Below, piece after piece: positions 9,357 to 17,030 of a stretch of 43,415 nucleotides of DNA (positions are counted from its first letter, which is position 1; each line of letters opens with the position of its first letter). This DNA comes from an uncultured Bacilli bacterium (GTDB lineage Bacteria; Bacillota_I; Bacilli_A; RF39; UBA660): contig CANQCI010000012.1 in assembly GCA_947589675.1 (NCBI GenBank), positions 1 through 43,415 on the forward strand, written 5' to 3'. The notes under the pieces were generated by a model. It had not been told where the DNA came from. It worked only from the letters and a program-made list of their open reading frames with translations, and did not search any database. A program made the position numbers and the translations under genes.

Positions 9357-10379
9357 TCATTCATTATTATCTATATCATTTAATATTTTAGCATTTTCTA
9401 AAAACCTATCAAAATCCGAAACTAATAATGTATCTTGCTTTTTTCTAAACTTATCATATTTTTTATATGCAAGTTCTTGTGCCACCTTATGAGAAATTTT
9501 TCCAGAGTTATGTAAAATTTCCCTTCCATTAAATTGTAAGAAAGCATTAAGTTTTTCTATCCAATCACTCATTGTCATTGCATTATGATTTTCAGCTTGC
9601 AACTCAGCATAATCTAAATACATTGTAACAATTCTATTTAAATCTTTTAATTCTTTTTCCGTTAAATAATTTTTAGCAATATCTACGTCATATCTATAAA
9701 TTGGGCCTTTTGGAGATTCAGTCCAATTAGTAAGTCCCATGTTTTCCTTATTAGAATCTACCCGATTATATATAATTTCAGCAGCTGTATTGCCTGTTAC
9801 AGCATAATGTAATTTATTTTGAACTGTCTTAAAAAATTTTTTGGTAATTTCCGAATCCTTATCATAATCAATACTACAAGATGCATAAATATCTGTTATT
9901 TTTTGATAAAATCTCCTTTCACTGGAACGAATATTTCTAATTCTTTCTAAAAGTCTTTCAAAATAATCTTCACCAAAAATATAATTTGGATTTTTTAATC
10001 TTTCATCATCCATTACAAATCCCGTAATTAAATATTCTCTTAATACTTTAGTTGCCCATATTCTAAAATGTGTTGCTCTTTTAGAATTTACTCGATAACC
10101 AACGGCAATAATCATATCTAAATTATATATTTTTGCCTTTCTCCCACCAGAACTTTCGTCGGAAATTCCGACAGAAGTATCTTCACTAAGTTCACCACTA
10201 TTTAAAATATTATTAATATGTTCTGTTATAGTACTTCTAGAAACTCCAAATAATTCAGCTAGTAAATTTTGCGTTAACCAAATATCATTGTTAATTATAA
10301 GTACACTTACCTTAACATCATTATTGTCATCCTTATATATTAAAAAATCATGATTTGTAACTTGTAATTTATTTTTCAT
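9357..10379 (-). CDS. RhuM-family protein 1
   Basis: 340 residues. Virulence-RhuM-type protein: N-terminal winged-helix-like segment (DIWLTQNLLAELFGVSRSTITEHINNI, about residues 32-60), then YNLDMIIAVGYRVNSKRATHFRIWATKVLREY. The conserved helical C-terminal half includes SERRFYQKITDIYA, FFKTVQNKLHYAV, TAAEIIYNR, GLTNW and YDVDIAKNYL. RhuM proteins are common in accessory islands beside restriction and antiphage genes; their molecular function is not established. AAGGAAA about 5 nt before the ATG supports the start. A 27-bp imperfect palindrome is centred 214 nt into the gene. It is the most downstream of three tandem RhuM paralogues. Confidence 0.85.
   Translation of the reverse strand: MKNKLQVTNHDFLIYKDDNNDVKVSVLIINNDIWLTQNLLAELFGVSRSTITEHINNILNSGELSEDTSVGISDESSGGRKAKIYNLDMIIAVGYRVNSKRATHFRIWATKVLREYLITGFVMDDERLKNPNYIFGEDYFERLLERIRNIRSSERRFYQKITDIYASCSIDYDKDSEITKKFFKTVQNKLHYAVTGNTAAEIIYNRVDSNKENMGLTNWTESPKGPIYRYDVDIAKNYLTEKELKDLNRIVTMYLDYAELQAENHNAMTMSDWIEKLNAFLQFNGREILHNSGKISHKVAQELAYKKYDKFRKKQDTLLVSDFDRFLENAKILNDIDNNE
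10152..10178. repeat. Gene-internal palindrome in RhuM 1
   Basis: Core arms GTCGGAA/TTCCGAC (10158-10164 and 10166-10172) around one central base. A 2-nt mismatch on each side is followed by outer arms ACTT/AAGT. Centred at 10165, 214 nt after the start. It encodes the TSVGISDES segment. Confidence 0.93.
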
Positions 10380-10428
10380 TATCTTTTCCTTTCGTTTACT
10401 TATAATCTATTAAGGTATTAAATGTATA

Positions 10429-11469
10429 TTATTCATTTTTATTACTACAACTTTTACTTTCTTCAATTAATAAATCAAAATCTGATTTATATAATTTATC
10501 TTGTTTTATTCTATACTTTTCAAATTCTGTTAAAGCTTTATCACAGGCAATTTCATGGGATATTTTTCCGGCATCTTTTAAAATATCTCTATCATCGGCC
10601 AGTAAAAATTTATCTATTCTGGTTGCCCAATCTTCCATGGTCATTGGTATATGTCTACGGGCTCTGTTTTCGGCTATTTCTAAAAAAGCACTAACAATTC
10701 CCTCTAAATCTTGAATTTCTTCCTTGGTTAAATAATTTTTAGCAATAATAACATCTGATGCCATTATTTTGCCATTGGGAGAATTTCGCCATGAAGTTAA
10801 GCCCATATGTTCTTTTCGGGCATCAACTCTATCATATATTATTTCGGCTGCCGTTTGTTTAGAAACAGCATAGTGCATTTTATTCTGAACTTTTTTAAAA
10901 AAATCAATAGACATAGGCGATTTAGAATCATAATCAATGCTTGTTGCATATATATCAGTTACTTTTTGATAAAATCTTCTTTCCGACAATCTTATTTCTC
11001 TTATTTCTTCAAGCAATTTTTCAAAATAATCTTTATCGATGAATGAGCCATTTTTCATTCTTTCTTTATCCAAGACATAACCCTGGATGGTAAAAGTCTT
11101 TAAAACATTAGTAGCCCACCTTCTAAATTGAGTAGCACGAATTGAATTTACTCGATAACCCACGGAAATAATGGCATCTAAATTATAAAATTCAACATTT
11201 CTTTTAACATTTCTATTTCCCTCTTTTTGAACTAATTCCATTTTGGAATAAGTTGAATCTTTATCTAATTCTTTCTCATTATATATATTTATAAGGTGCT
11301 TGGCTATTGCCGGTTGTTCAACCGCAAATAACTCAGCCATCGCCTTTTGCGTCATCCAAAGAGTTTCATTTTCATATCTTACTTGAATACCATTATCTTT
11401 TTCCTGTACTTTAAAAATAATAAACTCCTCAGTACTACTTCTTATCATTAAATCTTTTATTTTCCTCAT
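10429..11469 (-). CDS. RhuM-family protein 2
   Basis: 346 residues, paralogous to its neighbours on both sides. It has TLWMTQKAMAELFAVEQPAIAKHL near residues 33-56 and then FYNLDAIISVGYRVNSIRAT. The C-terminal part shows SERRFYQKVTDIYA, FFKKVQNKMHYAV, TAAEIIYDR, GLTSWRNSP and IAKNYLTKEE. Between domains it keeps VQKEGNRNVKR, where the other two copies read differently. The start is uncertain: AGGAG lies directly against this ATG, and no better-placed start was found. A palindrome is centred 227 nt into the gene. Gaps of 27 nt and 49 nt to its neighbours suggest one transcript. Confidence 0.85.
   Translation of the reverse strand: MRKIKDLMIRSSTEEFIIFKVQEKDNGIQVRYENETLWMTQKAMAELFAVEQPAIAKHLINIYNEKELDKDSTYSKMELVQKEGNRNVKRNVEFYNLDAIISVGYRVNSIRATQFRRWATNVLKTFTIQGYVLDKERMKNGSFIDKDYFEKLLEEIREIRLSERRFYQKVTDIYATSIDYDSKSPMSIDFFKKVQNKMHYAVSKQTAAEIIYDRVDARKEHMGLTSWRNSPNGKIMASDVIIAKNYLTKEEIQDLEGIVSAFLEIAENRARRHIPMTMEDWATRIDKFLLADDRDILKDAGKISHEIACDKALTEFEKYRIKQDKLYKSDFDLLIEESKSCSNKNE
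11230..11254. repeat. Gene-internal palindrome in RhuM 2
   Basis: Arms AACTAATTCCA (11230-11240) and TGGAATAAGTT (11244-11254) pair over 11 bp with one mismatch and a 3-nt centre. Centred at 11242. It encodes TYSKMELV. Confidence 0.9.
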
Positions 11470-11496
11470 CTCCTTTACTACATTTTTCTAGTATCA

Positions 11497-12507
11497 TTAA
11501 TTACTATTTTCTTTAAGGTATTTATTGTAAAATTCATCCATTGAAGATATATATTTTTGATCTTGAATTACCCGATATTTTTCATATTCACGCCAAGCTT
11601 TATCCATCGCTTCTTTATGAGTTATTTTCCCCGAATGAGTCAAAATATTTTTTTCTCTAAATTTTAATAATTTATCTGTTGCTTTAATCCAATCATTCAT
11701 AGTCATAACAGTATGCTCGTATGCCATATCCTCCGCATAATCTAAAAAAGCTATTGTTAAACGATTTAATTTCTTTAACTCTTCTTCCGTTAAATAGTTT
11801 TTAGCAATAGAAACATCATACTTATATATTAATCCATCCGGACTTTTTTGCCAATTCGTAAGCCCCATATGCTCCTTATTAGCATTAGCTCTTTCATAGA
11901 TTAGTTCTGCAGCAGTATGACCACTTATGGCATAATGGAGTTTATTTTGAACTATTTTAAAAAACATATAGGCCTCCTCATTTTGGGGATTATAATCTGA
12001 TGATGTGGCAATAAATAAATCCGTGATTTTTTGATAAGCCATTCTTTCACTTACTCTAATAGTTTTAATTCTTTCTAATAATTCATCAAAATACTTTGTA
12101 CTAAATTTGTTCCCATTTATAAATCGCTCATCATTTAAAGCAAAACCTTTTATCATATATTCTTTTAGTATTTTAGTTGCCCATATTCTAAATTCTGTTG
12201 CTTTTTTAGAATTTATGCGATAACCAACCGCAATAATAGCATCTAAATTATATATTTTTGTTTTATAATTTTTTCCATCCGCGGCAGTTACCGAGGAATC
12301 CTCGACAACTGATTTTTCATCAAGTTCATTAGATTTAAAGATATTTTTTAAATGTAATGAAATATTATCGGTTGAACAATCAAAAACTTTAGCCATTCCT
12401 TTTTGCGTAAGCCATAAAGTTTCATCTTTATAAATAGCATCAACCACTATCTTACCATCTTTATTTTTATATATTAATAAATCATTTTGTTCTTCTAATT
12501 TTTGCAT
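11497..12507 (-). CDS. RhuM-family protein 3
   Basis: 336 residues and the first RhuM gene in transcription order. N-terminal winged-helix-like segment TLWLTQKGMAKVFDCSTDNISLHL (about residues 30-53). Then VTAADGKNYKTKIYNLDAIIAVGYRINSKKATEFRIWAT, followed by SERMAYQKITDLFIATSSDYNP, FFKIVQNKLHYAI and TAAELIYERANANKEHMGLTNW. GGAAGTGA with 5 nt spacing supports the ATG. A 27-bp palindrome is centred 209 nt into the gene. It lies downstream of dinD after a 185-nt gap that holds another palindrome. Confidence 0.87.
   Translation of the reverse strand: MQKLEEQNDLLIYKNKDGKIVVDAIYKDETLWLTQKGMAKVFDCSTDNISLHLKNIFKSNELDEKSVVEDSSVTAADGKNYKTKIYNLDAIIAVGYRINSKKATEFRIWATKILKEYMIKGFALNDERFINGNKFSTKYFDELLERIKTIRVSERMAYQKITDLFIATSSDYNPQNEEAYMFFKIVQNKLHYAISGHTAAELIYERANANKEHMGLTNWQKSPDGLIYKYDVSIAKNYLTEEELKKLNRLTIAFLDYAEDMAYEHTVMTMNDWIKATDKLLKFREKNILTHSGKITHKEAMDKAWREYEKYRVIQDQKYISSMDEFYNKYLKENSN
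12285..12311. repeat. Gene-internal palindrome in RhuM 3
   Basis: Core arms CGAGGA/TCCTCG (12292-12297 and 12299-12304) around one base, a 2-nt mismatch each side, then outer arms CAGTT/AACTG. This is the same architecture as in RhuM 1 with a different sequence. Centred at 12298. Confidence 0.93.
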
Positions 12508-12590
12508 TTAAATCACTTCCAATCTATATTTTTCTAAAATTAGTTTGATGTTTATTTTATTTTCATTGTGTTAGTTTTCTATCCTTTTTC

Positions 12591-12616
12591 TAAACCCGTC
12601 GTATTCGACGGATTTA
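12591..12616. repeat. Palindrome in the dinD-RhuM 3 gap
   Basis: Arms TAAACCCGTCG (12591-12601) and CGACGGATTTA (12606-12616) pair over 11 bp with one mismatch and a 4-nt loop. On the minus strand it sits in a short open stretch reading KSVEYDGFRKRIEN-stop, possibly debris of another member gene. No T-run follows, so it is not an obvious terminator. Confidence 0.85.
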
Positions 12617-12692
12617 AAATTTTGATTATAAATTGGTTTTATTTTTTCTATAAATTATTTAACATCTTCAAGCTTTCTTTGAATCTTATTTT

Positions 12693-13514
12693 CTAATCTT
12701 TTTCAAGTTCTTTTAAACTTTTTTCAGGAGTTGGCATATCCTCAGGAAGCATTCCCCCGATATCTTGAATGGCTTTTCTTACCTTCTTCCCCACTTCATA
12801 ATGAACAGCCTTAGCATTATTTTCACCTTGGACATTATCTTTAATTAATCTTTGTTTCGTTTGATTTATTCTAAATAAATTAGCCACTAATTCATCTTCA
12901 TTCATATTATCAAGTATATCTTCTCTATAACGTAGGTTCTTTCTTTTAAAAATATCGTCAGCCGTTTCACCATTATATAATCCCTTATAACCAGCATTAT
13001 GAAATTCTGCCATATTTTTAACTCCTGCTGATGAAGCGACTTTTTGCAGAGTATAATTGCCTTGTCTAGTTAGCTTTCTTTGAAAAAATCTTTTTTCATC
13101 TTCCGATAAAGATTCGTATTCTTGTTCAGTAATTTCTTGTTTTCTTGTTTGAACAGCAAAATAAGTTTGCCCTAAAGCAACAACTTCTTTATTAGGATCA
13201 GCATTTTGTACTATTAAATAGCATACATACCTAGATAACTTGTAATCTTTAATAAATTCTTCTTTTCCTTTGCCAGTTTTGATTGGCTTGTTGACTTCAA
13301 CAAGCCAATCATTCCCATCCGCAATACTGTTATTGGCAGATATAATCGCTTTATCTATCACTTTTTTAAAATTTCGCCATTCTTTATAATCTAATGCTTT
13401 TTGTAACTCCCGAGCATACCAATATTCATTTCCGTATTCATCAAAATGTTTTATGTCTTCAAATGTATTATGTACTGTTTTATTTATAATTTCTTTTTCT
13501 TGGGTATTTACCAC
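12693..13514 (-). CDS. dinD: DNA damage-inducible protein D homologue
   Basis: About 273 residues, the length of E. coli DinD, and similar from end to end: W-(Y/S)-ARELQK-LDY, LSRYVCYLIVQNADP, GQTYFAVQTRKQE, SEDEKRFFQR, NAGYKGLYNGE, LVANLFRINQTKQRL, HYEVGKKVRKAIQDIGGMLPEDMPTPEKS. In E. coli DinD is an SOS-induced protein reported to inhibit RecA strand exchange; I see no clear LexA box here. GTG at 13514 is preferred: AAGGAAGTG lies 6 nt upstream, whereas the GTG at 13521-13523 overlaps that site. A perfect 15-bp inverted repeat lies about 218 nt into the gene. The N-terminal half has the look of a BRO-type fold (inference). Confidence 0.9.
   Translation of the reverse strand: MVNTQEKEIINKTVHNTFEDIKHFDEYGNEYWYARELQKALDYKEWRNFKKVIDKAIISANNSIADGNDWLVEVNKPIKTGKGKEEFIKDYKLSRYVCYLIVQNADPNKEVVALGQTYFAVQTRKQEITEQEYESLSEDEKRFFQRKLTRQGNYTLQKVASSAGVKNMAEFHNAGYKGLYNGETADDIFKRKNLRYREDILDNMNEDELVANLFRINQTKQRLIKDNVQGENNAKAVHYEVGKKVRKAIQDIGGMLPEDMPTPEKSLKELEKD
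13280..13311. repeat. Gene-internal palindrome in dinD
   Basis: Perfect 15-bp arms (TGATTGGCTTGTTGA at 13280-13294 and its complement at 13297-13311) around a 2-nt centre, the strongest of the set. It encodes NDWLVEVNKPIK, just before KDYKLSRYVCY. Confidence 0.97.
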
Positions 13515-13538
13515 AAAAATCACTTCCTTTCATAAAAA

Positions 13539-14207
13539 TTATTTATGTTTTCTTTTTTTCCCTGATTTTAAGATTTTAAAATTGGGATAGGCTTCTTTAA
13601 TATGCCGATAAAAAATTGAATTTTTTTCAATCCATTTTAAAACATTTTTGCGAATTTTTTCTGTATCATCTCGCTTTTGGAATTTAATATTATCTTTAAT
13701 TTTGCTCATTACATTAAAAGATATAATATTATCAGTTACATAAACTATTAATAAAATAATAGCCAAAATAAGTTGCGTATTTTCAGGAATTATAGTAATT
13801 AACTTAACTAATAAGGGATTTAAAAAATAATAACAAAATGTTCCGAGGATTCCAAATGGCACCATTGTTTCAAGACAAATTCGGCCATTTATGTTGTATT
13901 TTCGGTTCGAATAATCCCACCATCTGGCATGAAATATTTTTTCCATTAAATAAGAAGTTAAATATTCTAAAAGCGAGCATATTAAAATAGATTTTAAAAA
14001 AACACTTAAAACATCTTTAGCATTAGAACCAATTAAAATTAAGATACCTAAAACTCCATACCCATAAATAGGACAATAAGGGCCAATTAAAAAACCACGA
14101 TTAACAAACTTTTTAGTTAATATTATATTTCTTATTACTTCCATCGCCCAGCCTAAAAAAGAATAAATCATGAACAATAAAAAAAACACAATAAGCTCTT
14201 TACTCAT
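13539..14207 (-). CDS. CmpB-type multi-pass membrane protein (putative ABC transporter type IV)
   Basis: 222 residues with about five hydrophobic segments. It matches the family annotated as putative ABC-transporter type IV (ABC_trans_CmpB): YSFLGWAMEVIRN, VNRGFLIGPYCPIYGYG, LEYLTSYLMEKIFHARWWDYSN, NINGRICLE, VPFGILG. The transport function is only a family label; no ATPase gene is adjacent. The tail after residue 180 is basic and cytoplasmic. It reads toward dinD with a short gap and no clear terminator. Confidence 0.8.
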   Translation of the reverse strand: MSKELIVFFLLFMIYSFLGWAMEVIRNIILTKKFVNRGFLIGPYCPIYGYGVLGILILIGSNAKDVLSVFLKSILICSLLEYLTSYLMEKIFHARWWDYSNRKYNINGRICLETMVPFGILGTFCYYFLNPLLVKLITIIPENTQLILAIILLIVYVTDNIISFNVMSKIKDNIKFQKRDDTEKIRKNVLKWIEKNSIFYRHIKEAYPNFKILKSGKKRKHK

Positions 14208-14251
14208 TAAATACCACTTCTTTCCTAAGTTTACTACCTACATTCATTTTA

Positions 14252-14285
14252 TCATAAAAAAGAAAGATTACCTAGAACCTTTCTT
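14252..14285 (-). terminator. Terminator after the bile salt hydrolase gene
   Basis: Arms AAGAAAG/CTTTCTT (14260-14266 and 14279-14285) with a 12-nt loop, followed on the minus strand by TTTTTTATG. It overlaps the stop codon. Confidence 0.65.
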
Positions 14286-15258
14286 AATTTTGTCTATATA
14301 TTTGTTGCCCTTTAATTAAATTATAATTTATTAATTTACTACTATCTAAATTTTCTTTGGTCATATCAACCGCAGTTATTTGGCTATTTTCATAAGTTTG
14401 ATAATAATAAATTCCTTTATCTAAATTCGCACAAGAACTATAAATAGTTATTTCGTATAAATCTTTGCCCATATGCACGCAACCTCTTTGTTGATAAACC
14501 GAACCAAGAATGTGAAAAAATTGGCTAATGCTTTCTGATTCATCACTTCCTGATAGGGAGTTCATTTTAGTAAATGTAGCTTTAACAAACCTAGACATTG
14601 ATGATAAATCCCCTGGCAAACCTAAACCACCCATCCCGCGGCTATAAGCATCAAGATTTAATTTAGAAGCAAAAGTATTCTCAGGAGTTTCAATTGATAA
14701 ATGCCGATAATTATTTAAATTAAATAAGTGAATATCAAAAGTCGGATTATTAGTTAAAACCCCCATAGGATTATCATATATTTTCAAACCCTCTTTAACC
14801 CATTCAACTGTAAGGGAGCTTTCTTTATCAGCGATTAACCAGTGCAAAGGCGAAACTGGTAAGGCATCACTAAAATTTAAATTAATCAGATTCATTTTGG
14901 CAAGTAACTCTTTAACCTCGGCAATATTACGGCATTGGGATAAGATCCAAGGAATAAATTCAAAAGGAGCTACATTATCTTTCACCGGATTTTCTTCTTG
15001 ATAAACCGCATTACCTGGAAAATTTAACCCCGCCATTCCTAAGCCACATTCATTAATAGCATCATAGTAAAGGGGATACTCATCAGCAACATAGGCCATG
15101 CCAATCATCGCATAATGATTATTCATTAACCCCATTTTCCGGAAATTAAATGGAAAATTACGAGGTGTTATGGTTACCGTTTCTTGATAAGAATACTCTA
15201 AATCTAAGTTTCTCCCAAAATAATGATCTTTAGTTTGATATGTAATTGCTGTACACAT
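14284..15258 (-). CDS. bsh: Choloylglycine hydrolase family protein, probable bile salt hydrolase
   Basis: 324 residues, the usual length. An Ntn-hydrolase that cleaves the amide bond of conjugated bile salts (or of penicillin V in relatives). The catalytic Cys2 follows Met1 directly (MCTAI) and becomes the N-terminal nucleophile after Met removal. Other expected residues are present: Arg16 and Asp19 in FGRNLD, Asn79 in AGLNFPG, Asn170/171 in LTNNPTF, and Arg223 in MSRFVKATF. AAAGGGTG at 8 nt supports the start. The conserved active site favours bile salts, but penicillin V acylase cannot be excluded. No signal peptide, so cytoplasmic. A small membrane-protein gene lies just upstream. Confidence 0.9.
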   Translation of the reverse strand: MCTAITYQTKDHYFGRNLDLEYSYQETVTITPRNFPFNFRKMGLMNNHYAMIGMAYVADEYPLYYDAINECGLGMAGLNFPGNAVYQEENPVKDNVAPFEFIPWILSQCRNIAEVKELLAKMNLINLNFSDALPVSPLHWLIADKESSLTVEWVKEGLKIYDNPMGVLTNNPTFDIHLFNLNNYRHLSIETPENTFASKLNLDAYSRGMGGLGLPGDLSSMSRFVKATFTKMNSLSGSDESESISQFFHILGSVYQQRGCVHMGKDLYEITIYSSCANLDKGIYYYQTYENSQITAVDMTKENLDSSKLINYNLIKGQQIYRQN

Positions 15259-15276
15259 AATTTCTTCACCCTTTCT

Positions 15277-15609
15277 TTATTTACTCAAATTACAGACATT
15301 ATCATATAAGTTATATAAATATTGGACTCCGTTTTCTAAACGAAAATAATGAATTATATAACAGACTAAAAAACAAAGTAAAAAGAAAGCTGGTAAAATA
15401 AATAAAACGGAAAGAGCAATTAATATTAAAAATACTAACAGCATTAAAGCATAAAATAAAGTTACCAATAAATGAATTAACCGTTCATGTTGAAAAAACT
15501 TAATTTTAATTAACATTTCTTCCTTTTTCGCTTGTATTTCTTTTTGATTATGTTTTTTCTTTAAAAATAATTCGATTTCATCAATATAATCATATAAATA
15601 TTTTTTCAT
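15277..15609 (-). CDS. Small membrane protein, unknown
   Basis: 110 residues. The N-terminal third is charged and probably coiled (KKKHNQKEIQAKKEEML). A long hydrophobic stretch (about 45-87) fits two membrane helices in hairpin arrangement, and the end is short and soluble. I do not recognise the family. It lies 18 nt upstream of the bile salt hydrolase gene on the same strand, so they are probably co-transcribed. Confidence 0.6.
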   Translation of the reverse strand: MKKYLYDYIDEIELFLKKKHNQKEIQAKKEEMLIKIKFFQHERLIHLLVTLFYALMLLVFLILIALSVLFILPAFFLLCFLVCYIIHYFRLENGVQYLYNLYDNVCNLSK

Positions 15610-15684
15610 TATCCCTCAATCCTTATACTTTGTTTAATTATATCATTTTTATAGGTGAAAAAAAAGTTATTCTTTTCTTAAAAT

Positions 15685-15713
15685 TTGACAAGTGATGGAG
15701 ATTTCGTTAAAAT
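15685..15713 (+). promoter_or_regulatory. Sigma-A promoter of the transglutaminase-like gene
   Basis: TTGACA (15685-15690), a 17-nt spacer and TAAAAT (15708-15713). Transcription would start about 15 nt before the ATG, leaving just enough leader for the AGGTGA site. Confidence 0.8.
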
Positions 15714-15734
15714 AAGCCCTTACAGGTGATATCC

Positions 15735-17006
15735 ATGGATTTTGAAATTTATCTTAATTTTAAGCATGATAAATATTATGATCTTGATTTTGAAGAAAAA
15801 GTTATTCCGTTATGTTTTTATTCTTATCCCGAATTAGAAAAATTTTTTTTAGAAGATTACTTTCACTTCCATGACTTTTTTAAAATAGAAGATTATGATA
15901 AAAAAGAGCAAAAATTATTATTTAAACTAGAGAAAAAAATAAACAATCATATTCCCGAATTTCATGAGTACTTAAAAAGTTTAAAATTAACTATTTTAAA
16001 TATTCAAAATCCCCAAGACCTAACTTTAATACCTCCCTATTTTTCTATGGTTATTGATTTAGATAATAGATCAATAAAAGAAGTTTTAGAATTTATAAAT
16101 AATCCTTCTTTAAAATCAAATTATTTATTTTTAGATAAATATAATGATATTGAACCAGTAGATAAAGAGGTATTAAATTATACCTATACTTGTATCGAAA
16201 ATATTAGTAATTTTTATAAGCAATTTAATCTTTCTCCTGCAGAATTAGTTTTCTGTTTTTATGATTATGTGCGAAATCATATTTATCGCCTTTATCATGG
16301 GGAAAACAAAGCTATTGGGCGTGATTTAAACAAAATCGTCGATGCTAAATATTATAAATATCGAGTTTGTGGAGGTTATGTTAATTTCTTTGGAGCTCTT
16401 TTAGAAGAAGTGGGAATTAAAAACGAATACATTGGTTGGAATAGTGATAAAACCTATGGGCATGCATCAACTTTAGTTTATTTAAATGATGCCAAATATA
16501 ATATTCGCTCACCCCTAGCTTTTGATTTAACTTGGGATGCGAAAAAAAATAATTTCGACCAAAATTTTATTAATAATTGTCAATTTGCTTTTTTACCTTT
16601 AGAAATAGAAAAAAGTATTAAATACCAAGAAAAACAAAATTATTATTTAGATCGTAATAGTACTTGGTATAATTTTGAAAAATATTATCATTTACTGCAA
16701 AAATTTGTCCAAAGGGATGATCCTAACATAATGCAAAAAAGAGCAATCGAATTATTTATTAAAGAAGCTCAAAAAATATACCATAATTTAGGAATTACTT
16801 TAAAGACTGACAAGCTTCTTTATAATGTTGAAGAAGCAAAAGCAATTTATCAAAATTTAACCGGCTTAGTAAACAAAATCAATCCAGCAACTTTTAAATT
16901 ATTATGTACGAATGTTGATAAAATTGAAAAAGAAATTAATGCTTTATATCATCATTCCAAGCGAATTGAAAAATTAATAGCTAGCAACTTGGCACTTAAA
17001 AAGTAA
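15735..17006 (+). CDS. Transglutaminase-like protein
   Basis: 423 residues and the largest plus-strand gene. The centre carries a transglutaminase-like catalytic core: Cys in YRVCGGYVNFFGALLEEVGI (Cys212), His in TYGHASTLVYL (His243) and Asp in FDLTWD (Asp264). Such domains act as peptidases, amidases or cross-linking enzymes; the substrate is unknown. There is no signal peptide or membrane segment, so a cytoplasmic role is likely. The C-terminal 110 residues are helical and charged. The ATG at 15735 follows AGGTGA at a good distance; an in-frame GTG at 15726 lies inside that site and is rejected. It has its own consensus-like promoter and a terminator shared with the converging SPFH gene. 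Confidence 0.8.
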   Translation: MDFEIYLNFKHDKYYDLDFEEKVIPLCFYSYPELEKFFLEDYFHFHDFFKIEDYDKKEQKLLFKLEKKINNHIPEFHEYLKSLKLTILNIQNPQDLTLIPPYFSMVIDLDNRSIKEVLEFINNPSLKSNYLFLDKYNDIEPVDKEVLNYTYTCIENISNFYKQFNLSPAELVFCFYDYVRNHIYRLYHGENKAIGRDLNKIVDAKYYKYRVCGGYVNFFGALLEEVGIKNEYIGWNSDKTYGHASTLVYLNDAKYNIRSPLAFDLTWDAKKNNFDQNFINNCQFAFLPLEIEKSIKYQEKQNYYLDRNSTWYNFEKYYHLLQKFVQRDDPNIMQKRAIELFIKEAQKIYHNLGITLKTDKLLYNVEEAKAIYQNLTGLVNKINPATFKLLCTNVDKIEKEINALYHHSKRIEKLIASNLALKK

Positions 17007-17030
17007 TTAACAGCAAGGCTAATTACTTTT
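16999..17030. terminator. Bidirectional terminator between converging genes
   Basis: Perfect 11-bp arms AAAAGTAATTA (16999-17009) and complement (17020-17030), 10-nt loop, T-rich on both sides. It overlaps the stop codons of both flanking genes. Confidence 0.8.

Noticed and set aside
8434-13311. Palindromes as copies of one inserted mobile palindromic element
   Set aside because: The arms share no common sequence between genes, and each keeps the reading frame at the same domain position. A dispersed element would show related sequence.
8434-13311. Palindromes as intrinsic terminators
   Set aside because: None is followed by a T-run on the coding strand, and all lie early inside open genes.
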